Assembly: GCF_030382115.1 (NCBI RefSeq)
Contig: NZ_JAUDRJ010000003.1
Location: 5,178,603-5,242,602 of the forward strand
From: Nostoc sp. GT001
GTDB taxonomy: Bacteria; Cyanobacteriota; Cyanobacteriia; Cyanobacteriales; Nostocaceae
DNA length: 64,000 nucleotides
Reading direction: 5' to 3'
The notes beneath the pieces were generated by a model. It made no database searches. It was not told the DNA's origin and was given only the letters and a program-made list of their open reading frames with translations. The position numbers and the translations under genes were made by a program. Below are positions 52,264 to 61,568 of the stretch, piece by piece (the stretch's first letter is position 1; the number at the start of each line of letters is the position of its first letter).

Positions 52264-53811
52264 TTAAGGACTTGGTGCAGTCCATTGAGAAGTGGTTTGA
52301 TCGTACTTACCTTTTATGGTTGCAGCGCGAGGACGAGCTGCTGCTAAAGCCGCTAGCTCATCATCTTCCGAGGTATAGTCTCCAAAATCTACACCTAATA
52401 AACCACCATTACCTAAAATCCCGATACTCTTCAAATGAGCCTCAATATTATCTAAATCAAGAATGTCAGAGTCATCATTACTTAAAGTTCCCATCCACAT
52501 AATCCAAATATCTTTTTCTATTTGATCGACTCCAGGTTTAGTAGTATCGTAAGCCAAAATAGAATTACCAAAGGCACTCATCGCAGTTGCTTTTTGTCTC
52601 AATTCGCTAAAGACACTTGCCATTCCATTAATGCGATCGTTCATGGCATTAGTTGCTGTTAGTATATCTGCTGGCGAATATGACGATGCACCACCAGCAA
52701 TTTGTACCCTGATTTCTGCAATTAATCGCTCAAGAATAACAGTATTTTTATGTAAGTTTGCTAATACTTTATTGGTTTGCAATGCACCACGATACATTGA
52801 TGCAACGTGTTGCCAAATATTACTTCGCAGCATATCCGGTGAAAGACCACCAGGTTGTAAATCACTGCCTCGTGTTGTGATAGCATCTGATACAGCAAGA
52901 GCTACTGCTGAAGAGGCAGCTCCTTGTAAAAATGAAGAACCAGCTGCTGTACCTGCATCAGCGAGGGTGAGAGCAAACCATCCAGCAGCGGTAGAAGGAG
53001 CAATATAGGCGGCGGCAAGACCTGCTAAAACACCCGTTCCTATTCCTAAAAATATTCCTCTCCAAAGAGTTTGATTTTGTGCTTCTGCTCTTCCTTGACC
53101 AATTACTCTTGAGTAATTGCTGTAAGCCATATCGTAATTTATGGAGAAAATTCTTAATTTTGTACTGATTAAATCAGTATTTGCTACAGATAAATCCACA
53201 TAAATACTACCTAAATTATGACAAGCATCAATTAATCTTGCATTGGCTTCCGTCAGTGGCAGTTTTGTCGAAAGTTCTGTAACTACTGAGTTTTTTGGCG
53301 CTCTCTGCAACACATCTCTCTGCAATACTCGACCTTTCTGTTGTACTACATGAGTCAACTGATTATTTACTGGCGATTTCCTTTGCCCAAAGTAAACATC
53401 GAGAGGTTTAGTTTGCACTTCTTCCTCTTGAGTCTGTTCTTCTGCTGTCATCTGCGTTTGCATCGCAGTATTAGGCATTGACATGACTCGATTAGCCAAC
53501 TGGTCTCCTGGTTCTCCAACCGTCAGTTTTGCTTGTGGACGACGCAACGCTATGCTACTAATGTCGTGAACAGGCTTTTTTTTGATAGCTTGTGATTCCC
53601 AGGATTGTTCGCCAGTAGACTGAGCTGCTTGCAGGTCGGTTGATACTTCAGAGGATGCTTGGATTGGAGCTTTATTTGCGATGTCAAAGCCACGCACTGG
53701 ATTCGCCAGCGTTGGAGTTGTTGCTGAGAGCAGCGACGGATTTGAAGTGGATATACCTGCTTTCTTGGGTTTAAATATGCGTAGGCATAGCCCGTCGTAG
53801 ACATCGCTCAT
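52264..53811 (-). CDS. probable cargo/effector of an extracellular contractile injection system
   Basis: This 515-residue protein has features of injection-system-associated cargo proteins. It has a low-complexity N-terminus with NPSLLSATTPTLANPVRGF, then LTVGEPGDQLANRVMSM, the beginning of the DUF4157-like segment that marks such cargo, followed by Gln/Glu-rich linker. A hydrophobic Gly/Ala-rich core (about 255-310, GIFLGIGTGVLAGLAAAYI, then SFLQGAASSAVALAVSD) could insert into membranes. The helical C-terminus ends in an acidic stretch. The first about 11 codons derive from a dispersed repeat. It is near CIS-type DUF4255 and AAA+ genes. No catalytic domain recognised; toxicity is inference. 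Confidence 0.7.
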   Translation of the reverse strand: MSDVYDGLCLRIFKPKKAGISTSNPSLLSATTPTLANPVRGFDIANKAPIQASSEVSTDLQAAQSTGEQSWESQAIKKKPVHDISSIALRRPQAKLTVGEPGDQLANRVMSMPNTAMQTQMTAEEQTQEEEVQTKPLDVYFGQRKSPVNNQLTHVVQQKGRVLQRDVLQRAPKNSVVTELSTKLPLTEANARLIDACHNLGSIYVDLSVANTDLISTKLRIFSINYDMAYSNYSRVIGQGRAEAQNQTLWRGIFLGIGTGVLAGLAAAYIAPSTAAGWFALTLADAGTAAGSSFLQGAASSAVALAVSDAITTRGSDLQPGGLSPDMLRSNIWQHVASMYRGALQTNKVLANLHKNTVILERLIAEIRVQIAGGASSYSPADILTATNAMNDRINGMASVFSELRQKATAMSAFGNSILAYDTTKPGVDQIEKDIWIMWMGTLSNDDSDILDLDNIEAHLKSIGILGNGGLLGVDFGDYTSEDDELAALAAARPRAATIKGKYDQTTSQWTAPSP

Positions 53812-54012
53812 CTCACATCCTCAATGCATATTTTTGAATCAAATTATACAATTTGTTTAGTGGCGATCGCTATCGACTTAAGTAGAAATTATTCTTTGCC
53901 AGCAGTGGCTCTGTGCGATCGAGATTTATAATTCTAGAAAGCTGGGGCGATCGCTTTTGCAGGTGAATGAATTGGGTTAAGTTAGATTTATCTTGTCAAA
54001 ATAGAAATTATT

Positions 54013-54744
54013 ATGTCTTCTGCTCAAGATTTAGGAATAATTTTAGAAGACACACCAGAAGATGTTATATTTCCTCCTGGTGATTTGTACAGTGATGAAC
54101 CACCTTTGGAAACAGAACTTCACTTACGGCAAATACTGCTGTTGATTCAGTGTTTGGAATGGTTGTGGCAGGAGCGCCAAGATTTCTACGCTTGCGGTAA
54201 CATGACGATTTATTACAGTCCGCGTCAACGCAAGTCTGAGCAATTTAGAGGTCCCGATTTCTTTGTAGTTTTAAATACCCAACGCAAAACACGCAAAAGC
54301 TGGGTAGTTTGGGAAGAAGATGGCAAATACCCAAATGCGATTGTAGAGATTCTTTCTGACAAAACAGCTGCTACTGATAGAGGGTTGAAAAAGGAAATCT
54401 ATCAAGATATTTGGCGGACTCCTGATTATTTTTGGTTTGACCCGGTAAGTTTAGAATTTAAAGGATTTCATTTATTAGATGGTCGTTATCAAGAACTGCA
54501 AGCAAATGAAGCAGGCTGGTTATGGAGTCAGCAATTGCAGTTATATTTGGGAGTTTATCAATCGAAGTTGCGCTTTTTCACTGCCGATGGACAACTAACG
54601 CCCACGCCAGAAGAAGTAGCACACCAAGAACAGCAACAGCGTCAACAAGCTGAACAGCAACGCGAACAAGCCGAGCAACAACTTGCCCAAATGGAGTCCA
54701 TGCTTGCTCGCTATCGGGAAAGATTTGGTGAATTACCAGAGTAA
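54013..54744 (+). CDS. Uma2-family endonuclease-like protein
   Basis: This is a protein of 243 residues of the Uma2 group, more diverged than the other two. Core elements are FRGPDFFVVLNTQRKTRKSW, PNAIVEILSDKTAATDRGLKK (catalytic-type Glu and Lys) and LWSQQLQLYLGVYQ. The C-terminus is a Gln/Glu coiled coil. It is divergent from the cargo-like gene and 34 bases upstream of the pentapeptide gene in the same direction. Confidence 0.82.
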   Translation: MSSAQDLGIILEDTPEDVIFPPGDLYSDEPPLETELHLRQILLLIQCLEWLWQERQDFYACGNMTIYYSPRQRKSEQFRGPDFFVVLNTQRKTRKSWVVWEEDGKYPNAIVEILSDKTAATDRGLKKEIYQDIWRTPDYFWFDPVSLEFKGFHLLDGRYQELQANEAGWLWSQQLQLYLGVYQSKLRFFTADGQLTPTPEEVAHQEQQQRQQAEQQREQAEQQLAQMESMLARYRERFGELPE

Positions 54745-54778
54745 TACCAATTCAAAATTCAAAATTCAAAAGTAAATT

Positions 54779-55261
54779 ATGGATGGAGAAGAGTTGAGAA
54801 GAAGATATGCTGCTGGGGAAAGAGATTTTAGCGGTCTCAATCTCAGTGGTATTAATATCAGCGGCTCCGAACCAATGGAAGATGTTTTTATTAATATTGA
54901 CTTGAGTGGAATCAATTTGAGTGGAGCCAACTTGACTGATACTATCTTGGCTGGTGCTGATCTCACTGATGCCAATTTGAGTAACGCCAATCTGACTAGT
55001 GCCAACTTGGGTCAGTGCAAATTGATTCGTGCTAATTTGAGTGGAGCCAATTTGACTAAAGCTTGCTTGGATGTTGTTGAATTCATGGATACTGACATGA
55101 GTGGTGCTGAATTGCGATCCGCTTCTATCACCCAAACTTGGCTGGGTAACACCAATATGAATGGTGCCAAGCATGTGAGTAATGTTGACTGGACTGGTAC
55201 TCGCGTCAGAGGTCTTGTTTTGGAGGATGGAAGTGTCCTCAACGACGATCACGACTGGTGA
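54779..55261 (+). CDS. pentapeptide-repeat protein
   Basis: This is a protein of 160 residues that is almost entirely pentapeptide repeats of the A(D/N)LXX type (for example LSGANLTDTILAGADLTDAN, LSNANLTSANLGQC). They form a right-handed quadrilateral beta helix. It begins MDGEELRRRYAAGERDFSG, a usual N-terminus for these proteins. It is co-oriented with the Uma2 gene upstream. Role unknown; some family members mimic DNA. The long minus-strand frame over it is a shadow. Confidence 0.88.
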   Translation: MDGEELRRRYAAGERDFSGLNLSGINISGSEPMEDVFINIDLSGINLSGANLTDTILAGADLTDANLSNANLTSANLGQCKLIRANLSGANLTKACLDVVEFMDTDMSGAELRSASITQTWLGNTNMNGAKHVSNVDWTGTRVRGLVLEDGSVLNDDHDW

Positions 55262-55348
55262 CACCATTGTTAGTTGAGAATTCGCCAACAGGGACGCATT
55301 CAATCCTAAATTTTGAAAATCAGTAACATCCATTTCAAAATTGCAAAA

Positions 55349-57340
55349 TTACATCCATCCGCCAACTTCCGCATCAGTCAAGGGTTTTTCCAACTTACTA
55401 TATTCTGTTTGAGCCGCCCGCAATACGTGTTTCATCTGCACTGGTTCCCCAGCATCGGCAGCCAAAAAAGCGGCATTTAAGGCGATGTTACGGATATTAC
55501 CCCCAGCGACATTGAGCCGCGCTAGTTGCAGAGCATCTAAATCTGCGGTTGGGGTTTCGGCTGGAAAGACACGCCGCCAAATTTCGGCTCGTTGCATAGT
55601 ATCAGGGAAGGGAAACTGCACCACAAAGCGAATCCGCCGCAGAAAGGCTGTATCAATTGCACTCTTCAAGTTAGTAGTCAATACTGCTAAACCTGGGTAG
55701 CTTTCCATCCGTTGCAATAAATAGCTAACTTCAATATTGGCATAGCGATCGCGCGCATCTTTAACTTCACTCCGTTTACCAAATAAAGCGTCAGCTTCAT
55801 CAAATAACAAAATCACTCCACCTTGTTCTGCGGCATCAAATACCCGGCGCAAATTCTTCTCTGTCTCACCAATATATTTGCTGACTACTGATGATAAGTC
55901 AATACGATAGAGATCGAGGCGCAATTTCTGGGCCAGTACTTCTGCTCCCAAAGTTTTCCCAGTGCCGCTACTACCTGCAAATAGAGCGCTGATTCCCAAT
56001 CCCCTAGCACTCTTGCCCCCAAAACCCCAATTGTTATATACAGTACTACGTTGCCGTACATGAGCCGCAATTTCCCGGAGAACTTGTTTCTGTGCTTCTG
56101 GCAATACTAAGTCTTCCCAATCGCCAGATGGCTCAATTCGTTGGGCGAGTTCATCTAAGCGCGGACGTGCTTGTACGCGGCAAGCATCCCATAAAATACT
56201 AGTGATATCGGTTTCTGGTGTTTGTGCCAACTGTCCTGCGGCTTCTGCACAAGCAGCGCGAATGGTTGCAGCACTGAGGTTAAACTGATCCACTAGGGTT
56301 TTGACTTGCCCATTCATTTGCGATGCACTCGCCCCTAATGCATTTTGCCAAACTGCACTTTGTTCTTTACTAGTTGGTTGATGTACGTCAAAATTAACTA
56401 CTAGGTGTTGTGATAAGCCGATCCGTTCCCGACTCGTGACTATTAAAAAGCCGTTTATGCGTTCGATGAAACGAGCGATCGCATTCACCCGCGCTGTATC
56501 ATTAGTATCCAGTTCGTTGCAGTCTATCAGTAAGGCAGACTTACTTAAAATTGTCTCGCGAGTCCACAGGCGGATGAGATTATCCAACTCGCCAGGTGCT
56601 AAAGGAATGACTTGTGCAGGCATTACCCACAGGTTTAAACCCTGAAGCTGACAAATTGCGGCGGCAATGGCACGTTTACTGGCAGTTTCACCACCAGATA
56701 ACTGGACAATTGGCAAGTTATTAACCTTGTTAGCTTGCGCCCAAATTGCTGCGATTCGCTCTGCCAAATCTTGGTGCGAGGGAACTAAATCGCTAACCTC
56801 TGGTAATGGCTCAATGATACCAGCTAGCCGTTCGTCAAGATATTGAATACCCGTGAGATAATGTAAAATCCGCTCGTCAATTCTCAAGGGACTAAGAGTT
56901 AGGGCATGACCATCACCAATTTGAATTAACCGCCAATAACGTAAGGGAGCATTTGGAGCGATCGCATCCCAGTGGACATCGGGTAAAGCTGCCAAAGCTA
57001 AACCCAAAGTTGGGTAAGCTCGTTGTGAATCACCGTGAACGATGGCACACAATTTGGCAAAATCTCCATTTAATTCCATACCTGCACACAACAGCAACAG
57101 ATCGCGTTCAAAGGATGAGAGGCGAAACATTTTGCATATTCTCTCCAATGCCGATGGTACAGGCATTGCAGCAGCGGCTTCCTGTAACGTTTGCTGTAAA
57201 TGCTCTTGGTTGTTCTCTTCAGGTTGATTTTGCTCTTTTGCCGTGTGATTTTCTAAAATACCACGCACCACGGCTAGGGCTGCTGATAGATAGCGGTAGT
57301 TTGCCTCATCCCAATTGTGATTTATTGTCGTAGCATTCAT
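55349..57340 (-). CDS. AAA+ ATPase of the contractile-injection-system type
   Basis: This is an AAA+ ATPase of 663 residues. The C-terminal ATPase has Walker A AGSSGTGKT (about 455-463), Walker B ILLFDEADALFGKRSE and an arginine-finger region near TAFLRRIRFVVQFPFPD. The N-terminal 430 residues form the winged/degenerate-AAA part usual in injection-system ATPases. Start and stop of the neighbouring DUF4255 gene overlap (ATGA at 57337-57340), so translation is coupled. In contractile injection systems such ATPases help assembly or cargo handling. No sheath or tube gene is in the window. Confidence 0.85.
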   Translation of the reverse strand: MNATTINHNWDEANYRYLSAALAVVRGILENHTAKEQNQPEENNQEHLQQTLQEAAAAMPVPSALERICKMFRLSSFERDLLLLCAGMELNGDFAKLCAIVHGDSQRAYPTLGLALAALPDVHWDAIAPNAPLRYWRLIQIGDGHALTLSPLRIDERILHYLTGIQYLDERLAGIIEPLPEVSDLVPSHQDLAERIAAIWAQANKVNNLPIVQLSGGETASKRAIAAAICQLQGLNLWVMPAQVIPLAPGELDNLIRLWTRETILSKSALLIDCNELDTNDTARVNAIARFIERINGFLIVTSRERIGLSQHLVVNFDVHQPTSKEQSAVWQNALGASASQMNGQVKTLVDQFNLSAATIRAACAEAAGQLAQTPETDITSILWDACRVQARPRLDELAQRIEPSGDWEDLVLPEAQKQVLREIAAHVRQRSTVYNNWGFGGKSARGLGISALFAGSSGTGKTLGAEVLAQKLRLDLYRIDLSSVVSKYIGETEKNLRRVFDAAEQGGVILLFDEADALFGKRSEVKDARDRYANIEVSYLLQRMESYPGLAVLTTNLKSAIDTAFLRRIRFVVQFPFPDTMQRAEIWRRVFPAETPTADLDALQLARLNVAGGNIRNIALNAAFLAADAGEPVQMKHVLRAAQTEYSKLEKPLTDAEVGGWM

Positions 57341-58608
57341 AAAATTGTCACCTGTGGCGAATCATATTCCCCAAACTGATTCTTTTGCAGTGGACTTTCG
57401 GCGCCATCTACCCGCGCCCGAACAATATAAGTTCCTGGTTTCACATTTTTGACTGGAATCGCGATCGCATCAGTGTCTTGGGTAAGTGGTGCAGCCAAGA
57501 AAGAGTAAGCTACTGGATTATCACCTGATACTTCATTGAGTAGCAAAACTACCCGCTGTGCCTTACCGACTTTGGGTTGGAATTTAACAGTAATTTCTGC
57601 TGCGCGTAAATTCTCACCGCTATTTTCTACTTTATTGACAAATGCTGTAATTGTTGGATGTAAGACAAAAGCCGCCACGTTTGATTCAACTAAATGATTC
57701 GTTTGCCCTGCATTACCCATTGTTAGATGTACAACTTGCACACCCTGTATACTTGCGTATAAATCTGGCGGGACTAACAAACTGATTTGCGTTTCTTTTA
57801 CTTCTTGAGGTACTAGTAATGTCTCCGTATTACCGAAACGAACTCGTGTGATCTCACCGCGTAACCGTTTACCACGAATTACTAATGTTGTACCTGTAAC
57901 AATCATTTGTTCAGTCTTTGCCGGAGCTATAACTTGCTCTATATTCGGTTGAGACAAGGGCATCATGTAAAAACTTTCAGACTTGTCATTACTACTTTCA
58001 ATCAATACCATTGATGCCAAATAGGTAGCTGAAGGTCGATAGTGTGTTTGTAAAGCAGACCATAACTTAGAAGTTTCTTCCATGTTAAAAAACTCTGGAG
58101 TCAGTTTGATCTGCCCAATTTGTTCAGCTAAGGCAGATACAGACACACTTGCTACAGCTTGCGAAAAAGCACTTGAGGTATTAGTTGTAGATGCATTTAT
58201 CAAAGTATTTTCAATAATATCAGATGTGATAGCTGGTGTTTTGTGTAATAAATGCATTGCATAGCCGAGTAAAAGCTCCGCCTGGAAATCCTTGGCTCCG
58301 TAGGCTGTGAGTAAGTAGTGCAGGTCAAGAGCTAGTGGTGGAGTTGGAGAGCGTGGGTTTCCATTAATAGGTGAGTGCCTGCTCCGAAATTCTTGAGATA
58401 CCCAATCGACATTGCGATTTTGCGTCACTTGATAGAGAAAAAGGTTGATTTGGGCACGCTCGTCAGCTTCAACTGAAATTCGATCGGGCGGTAGGGCAGT
58501 TACAATCACATCACCAACACTAGCAGCGATCGGATCGCTGACTAAACCATTTTCCAGCAAGACTTTTAGTACTGCTGTCACTGCGGCTATAGAGAGCACA
58601 TTACTCAT
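57337..58608 (-). CDS. DUF4255-domain protein (Pvc16/Afp16-like)
   Basis: This protein of 423 residues has an N-terminal DUF4255 domain (about 8-190: SVGDVIVTALPPDRISV, INLFLYQVTQNRNVDW, LALDLHYLLTAYGAKDFQAE). It is the family of the Pvc16/Afp16 tube-terminator proteins of contractile injection systems. C-terminal beta-rich modules (about 230-420), with VIRGKRLRGEITRVRFGNTE resembling an IPT/TIG fold, are extra. It starts the cotranscribed pair with the AAA+ ATPase through an ATGA overlap. This pairing is a hallmark of eCIS loci. Confidence 0.85.
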   Translation of the reverse strand: MSNVLSIAAVTAVLKVLLENGLVSDPIAASVGDVIVTALPPDRISVEADERAQINLFLYQVTQNRNVDWVSQEFRSRHSPINGNPRSPTPPLALDLHYLLTAYGAKDFQAELLLGYAMHLLHKTPAITSDIIENTLINASTTNTSSAFSQAVASVSVSALAEQIGQIKLTPEFFNMEETSKLWSALQTHYRPSATYLASMVLIESSNDKSESFYMMPLSQPNIEQVIAPAKTEQMIVTGTTLVIRGKRLRGEITRVRFGNTETLLVPQEVKETQISLLVPPDLYASIQGVQVVHLTMGNAGQTNHLVESNVAAFVLHPTITAFVNKVENSGENLRAAEITVKFQPKVGKAQRVVLLLNEVSGDNPVAYSFLAAPLTQDTDAIAIPVKNVKPGTYIVRARVDGAESPLQKNQFGEYDSPQVTIL

Positions 58609-58894
58609 CCTGATTCCTCATGGCAATAGCACATATTAATCATGTACGCCACAGCACATTAATAGAATATATTTTGCAAAACTTTAAGTCCTGTTGTAGC
58701 CAAGACTATCAGCACGACAGACAAAAGCACGGTGTCAACTATTAGTACAGTATGGCGTAAATCCACCTAGCATCTCAATTTAAAATACTCGGCAACGATC
58801 AAAATCAGCTTGTTAAAAGTAGGCAAATTTCCACTTAAAGCTACCTGACCTACTTGAACAGTCGGACTTTTAAAACATCCTTTTAATTAAGACT

Positions 58895-59326
58895 TTAAAT
58901 AATTAAAACTAAAGTGCCTATGACTACTAACCCCGTTCCTAAAATAATCTTCCAGCTTAAAGTTTCTCCCAAGAAAATAACTGAAAACAATAAAACTAAT
59001 ACCAAGCTTGATTTATCAATTGGTGCGACAAGTGAAGCTTTTCCTACTTGTAAGGCTTGGAAGTAAAAAATCCATGATAACCCTGTCGATAATCCAGATA
59101 ATAATAAGAAAATCATGGTTTTTTGGGATATAGCTAAGATATTAACTACGTTTCCCTGAAAAAATACAATCCCCCAAGCAACTACTAAGATGACAACAGT
59201 TCGGATTGCTGTTGCTAAATTAGCATTCACATTTTCTATCCCAATTTTGGCAAAGATAGTTGTCAATGCTGCAAAGCCAGCTGACAATAATGCATATATC
59301 CACCATGTTGTGGTGTTGCTTTCCAT
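58895..59326 (-). CDS. EamA/DMT-type small membrane protein
   Basis: This is a protein of 143 residues with four to five membrane helices, one EamA-type repeat (full DMT transporters have two). It contains ATAIRTVVILVVAWGIVFFQG, STGLSWIFYFQALQVGKASLV, VAPIDKSSLVLVLLFSVIFLGE and TGLVVIGTLVLII. The conserved IDKSSLV and GE residues place it with the COG2510 membrane proteins. It could form a homodimeric drug/metabolite carrier. Upstream of it, 59327-59731 is intergenic. Confidence 0.83.
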   Translation of the reverse strand: MESNTTTWWIYALLSAGFAALTTIFAKIGIENVNANLATAIRTVVILVVAWGIVFFQGNVVNILAISQKTMIFLLLSGLSTGLSWIFYFQALQVGKASLVAPIDKSSLVLVLLFSVIFLGETLSWKIILGTGLVVIGTLVLII

Positions 59327-59731
59327 CTTAGCCTCCTGATTTGCTAGTCAAAATTAGCAGTGTAATTTAATCAGAGTGTTAAATTCAATTACTTGTCTGT
59401 CAAGTTTGACTTGCTAGGTTCGTAGTTTGCGCTCTACAGTTTCACTCTTTTAGTCACTCAGTACTACTGAAGCAGACGATTCTCGTCGAACTTGCGCTAA
59501 CTTAATATCAGGAACAAATTTCAACTGCTATTAAGTCTAAAGTTTAAACATTTTATCAAAATTATCACATTACTTTAAGTTACTAATATGTTAAGCTGAG
59601 TATAATTAGATAAGTACTAGTAGTATATATTACTAATATTCATCTAAGTTATGAAGCAATCATATTTGTAATACTAGTATTATCTCTGAATAAAGTTAAC
59701 ATTTTAAAGTAACTAGGATGGGTTGCCCCAG
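59327..59731. other. intergenic, no gene seen
   Basis: About 400 A/T-rich bases between the EamA gene and the divergent kinase gene. I see no ORF, terminator or consensus promoter of note. A six-codon upstream ATG frame (59718-59735) overlaps the kinase start region. Confidence 0.5.
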
Positions 59732-61546
59732 ATGAAATCCCCACCTTCTTCAAATTCTTGGAATGGTCGCTTCGTAGGTGATAACCAGCGATACCGTTTA
59801 GACAGACGGTTAGGCGGGGGTGGCATGGGAGAAGTCTTCCTAGCAACGGACACCCGTGTTGGTCAGCAGGTAGCGTTGAAGTTGCTCAAAGATACGCTAG
59901 TGGCATCACTCGAAATGAGAAAGCGTTTCGAGCGGGAGGTGGCAGTTTGTGCTGCTTTGCAAAGCGACCATATTGTTAAGATTAGTGACTGTGGTGTAAC
60001 CCCGGAAGGTTTTCCATTTTACGTCATGGAATATTTGCGGGGGCAAACGCTTAGACAATTACTGCTGCGCGAAAAGCGGCTGTCTGTTGAGCGGACGGTG
60101 AAGATTATGGCGCAAGTTTGTAAGGGTTTACAGCTTGCCCATCAAGGAGTGACTCTCCAACGGGATGGCGGCAAAACCAGTGAACATATTCAAGTAGTTC
60201 ACCGCGACCTGAAGCCAGATAATATATTTCTAATGCCAACAGATTTGGGAGAGTGGGTGAAGGTTTTGGATTTTGGTGTTGCCAAAATTCGGAGTGAATC
60301 TTCAGAAAATTCCAATATTACAAATATAACTAGTACATTTATCGGTACATTTCGTTACGCACCTCCTGAACAAATCCAAAGCGATCGCAACCTGGATGCT
60401 AGAGGTGATATTTACAGCTTAGGGATTATCCTTTATGAAATGCTGAGTGCAGCCGATCCCTTTGGAATCAGCATTAAGGGTAGTCATATCAGTGAGGCTT
60501 CTTGGGTATTAGCTCATGCTTATGAGCCACCGAAACCACTGCGCGAACAACCAGGGTGTGAGCATTTACCCGTACAATTAGAAGCCGTGGTGATGAAATG
60601 CCTCCATAAGAACCCAGCTAACCGATTTGCAACGGTAGAAGAACTGAATCAGGCTTTGCAAGCTGCTGCCAAATTTGCCACAGAATCTAGCGTACCCGAA
60701 CTAATGACTGGGCGATCGCAACCTTCTTCAAATCAAGGCTCAAATCACGAAACTGTTCCCAGACAATCGAACGACGATACCGTTATTCGCCCTCCATCTG
60801 GTTTCAATCAAGGCTCAAATCACGAAACTGTTCCCAGACAATCGAACGACGATACCGTTATTCGTCCTCCATCGGGTTTTAATCAAGGTTCAAATCACGA
60901 AACTGTTCCCAGACAATCGAACGACGATACTGTGATTCGTCCTCCATCTGGTTTCAATCAAGGCTCAAATCACGAAACTGTTCCCAGACCATTTAACCCA
61001 GTTGAACAAAATTCACAAAGTCCTGGGAATAATCTGAACGCCAGCAAACCTGATGTGACGTTATATCAACCACGACCAGGAGCTAATCAAGGCGGGCAAC
61101 AAGTACCACCCGATAAGACGTTGTTTCAACCGCGACCAGGAGCTAATCAAGGCGGTCAACAAGTGCCACCAGACAAGACGTTGTTTCAACCCCGACCGGG
61201 ATCTAATCAAAGTGGGCAACAAGTGTCACCGGATAAGACTTTGTTTCAGCCGCGACCAGTATCTAATCAAAGTAGACCACCAGTGCAAGCAGACGTGACG
61301 TTGTATCAGCCACGACCTGCGTCTAATCAACGCAGACCACAAGCGCGAACGGATGACACTATTTACCAACCAAGGCTAAGTGAGCAGCTAACTACGAGAA
61401 TTACTCCCAATTTCTTGCGAATTGTAGGGGTGGTGTTGGCTATTGGGCTGACTTTAGCAGTAGTAACCTATATATATACTCAATTACAATCTGGTAAACA
61501 GCCAAGCAACCAGCAAAATTTACCTAATAGCGATCAGCGCATTTAG
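59732..61546 (+). CDS. Ser/Thr protein kinase with repeat-rich linker and C-terminal TM helix
   Basis: This is a PknB-type kinase of 604 residues. The kinase domain (about 20-275) shows LGGGGMGEVFLATD, VALKLL, VVHRDLKPDNIF, VLDFGVAK and APPE motifs, all catalytic residues intact. Residues about 335-420 are 25-residue repeats (NQGSNHETVPRQSNDDTVIR) and about 440-550 are 20-residue repeats (NQGGQQVPPDKTLFQPRPGA). A membrane helix (VVLAIGLTLAVVTYIYT) near 565 anchors the protein with the kinase probably facing the cytoplasm. The ATG at 59732 is preferred over TTG 59723. Substrates unknown. Confidence 0.9.
   Translation: MKSPPSSNSWNGRFVGDNQRYRLDRRLGGGGMGEVFLATDTRVGQQVALKLLKDTLVASLEMRKRFEREVAVCAALQSDHIVKISDCGVTPEGFPFYVMEYLRGQTLRQLLLREKRLSVERTVKIMAQVCKGLQLAHQGVTLQRDGGKTSEHIQVVHRDLKPDNIFLMPTDLGEWVKVLDFGVAKIRSESSENSNITNITSTFIGTFRYAPPEQIQSDRNLDARGDIYSLGIILYEMLSAADPFGISIKGSHISEASWVLAHAYEPPKPLREQPGCEHLPVQLEAVVMKCLHKNPANRFATVEELNQALQAAAKFATESSVPELMTGRSQPSSNQGSNHETVPRQSNDDTVIRPPSGFNQGSNHETVPRQSNDDTVIRPPSGFNQGSNHETVPRQSNDDTVIRPPSGFNQGSNHETVPRPFNPVEQNSQSPGNNLNASKPDVTLYQPRPGANQGGQQVPPDKTLFQPRPGANQGGQQVPPDKTLFQPRPGSNQSGQQVSPDKTLFQPRPVSNQSRPPVQADVTLYQPRPASNQRRPQARTDDTIYQPRLSEQLTTRITPNFLRIVGVVLAIGLTLAVVTYIYTQLQSGKQPSNQQNLPNSDQRI
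60731..60990 (+). repeat. 75-bp coding repeat, 3.5 units
   Basis: Three complete 75-base units start at 60731, 60806 and 60881 and a partial one at 60956, encoding 25-residue repeats. Near-identity implies recent expansion. Confidence 0.9.
61052..61381 (+). repeat. 60-bp coding repeat, about 5.5 units
   Basis: Units starting at 61052, 61112, 61172, 61232, 61292 and 61352 encode DKTLFQPRPGANQGGQQVPP-type 20-residue repeats. Each has a Thr in DKTLF or DVTLY, a pattern seen with kinase autophosphorylation or FHA-recognition repeats. Confidence 0.9.
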
Positions 61547-61568
61547 AACTAATCAGCATTGCTGTGCC

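Noticed and set aside
54752..55333. 193-codon minus-strand ORF opposite the pentapeptide gene
   Set aside because: The repetitive DNA of the pentapeptide gene keeps the reverse frame open; Thr/Ile/Ser/Gln repeats only.
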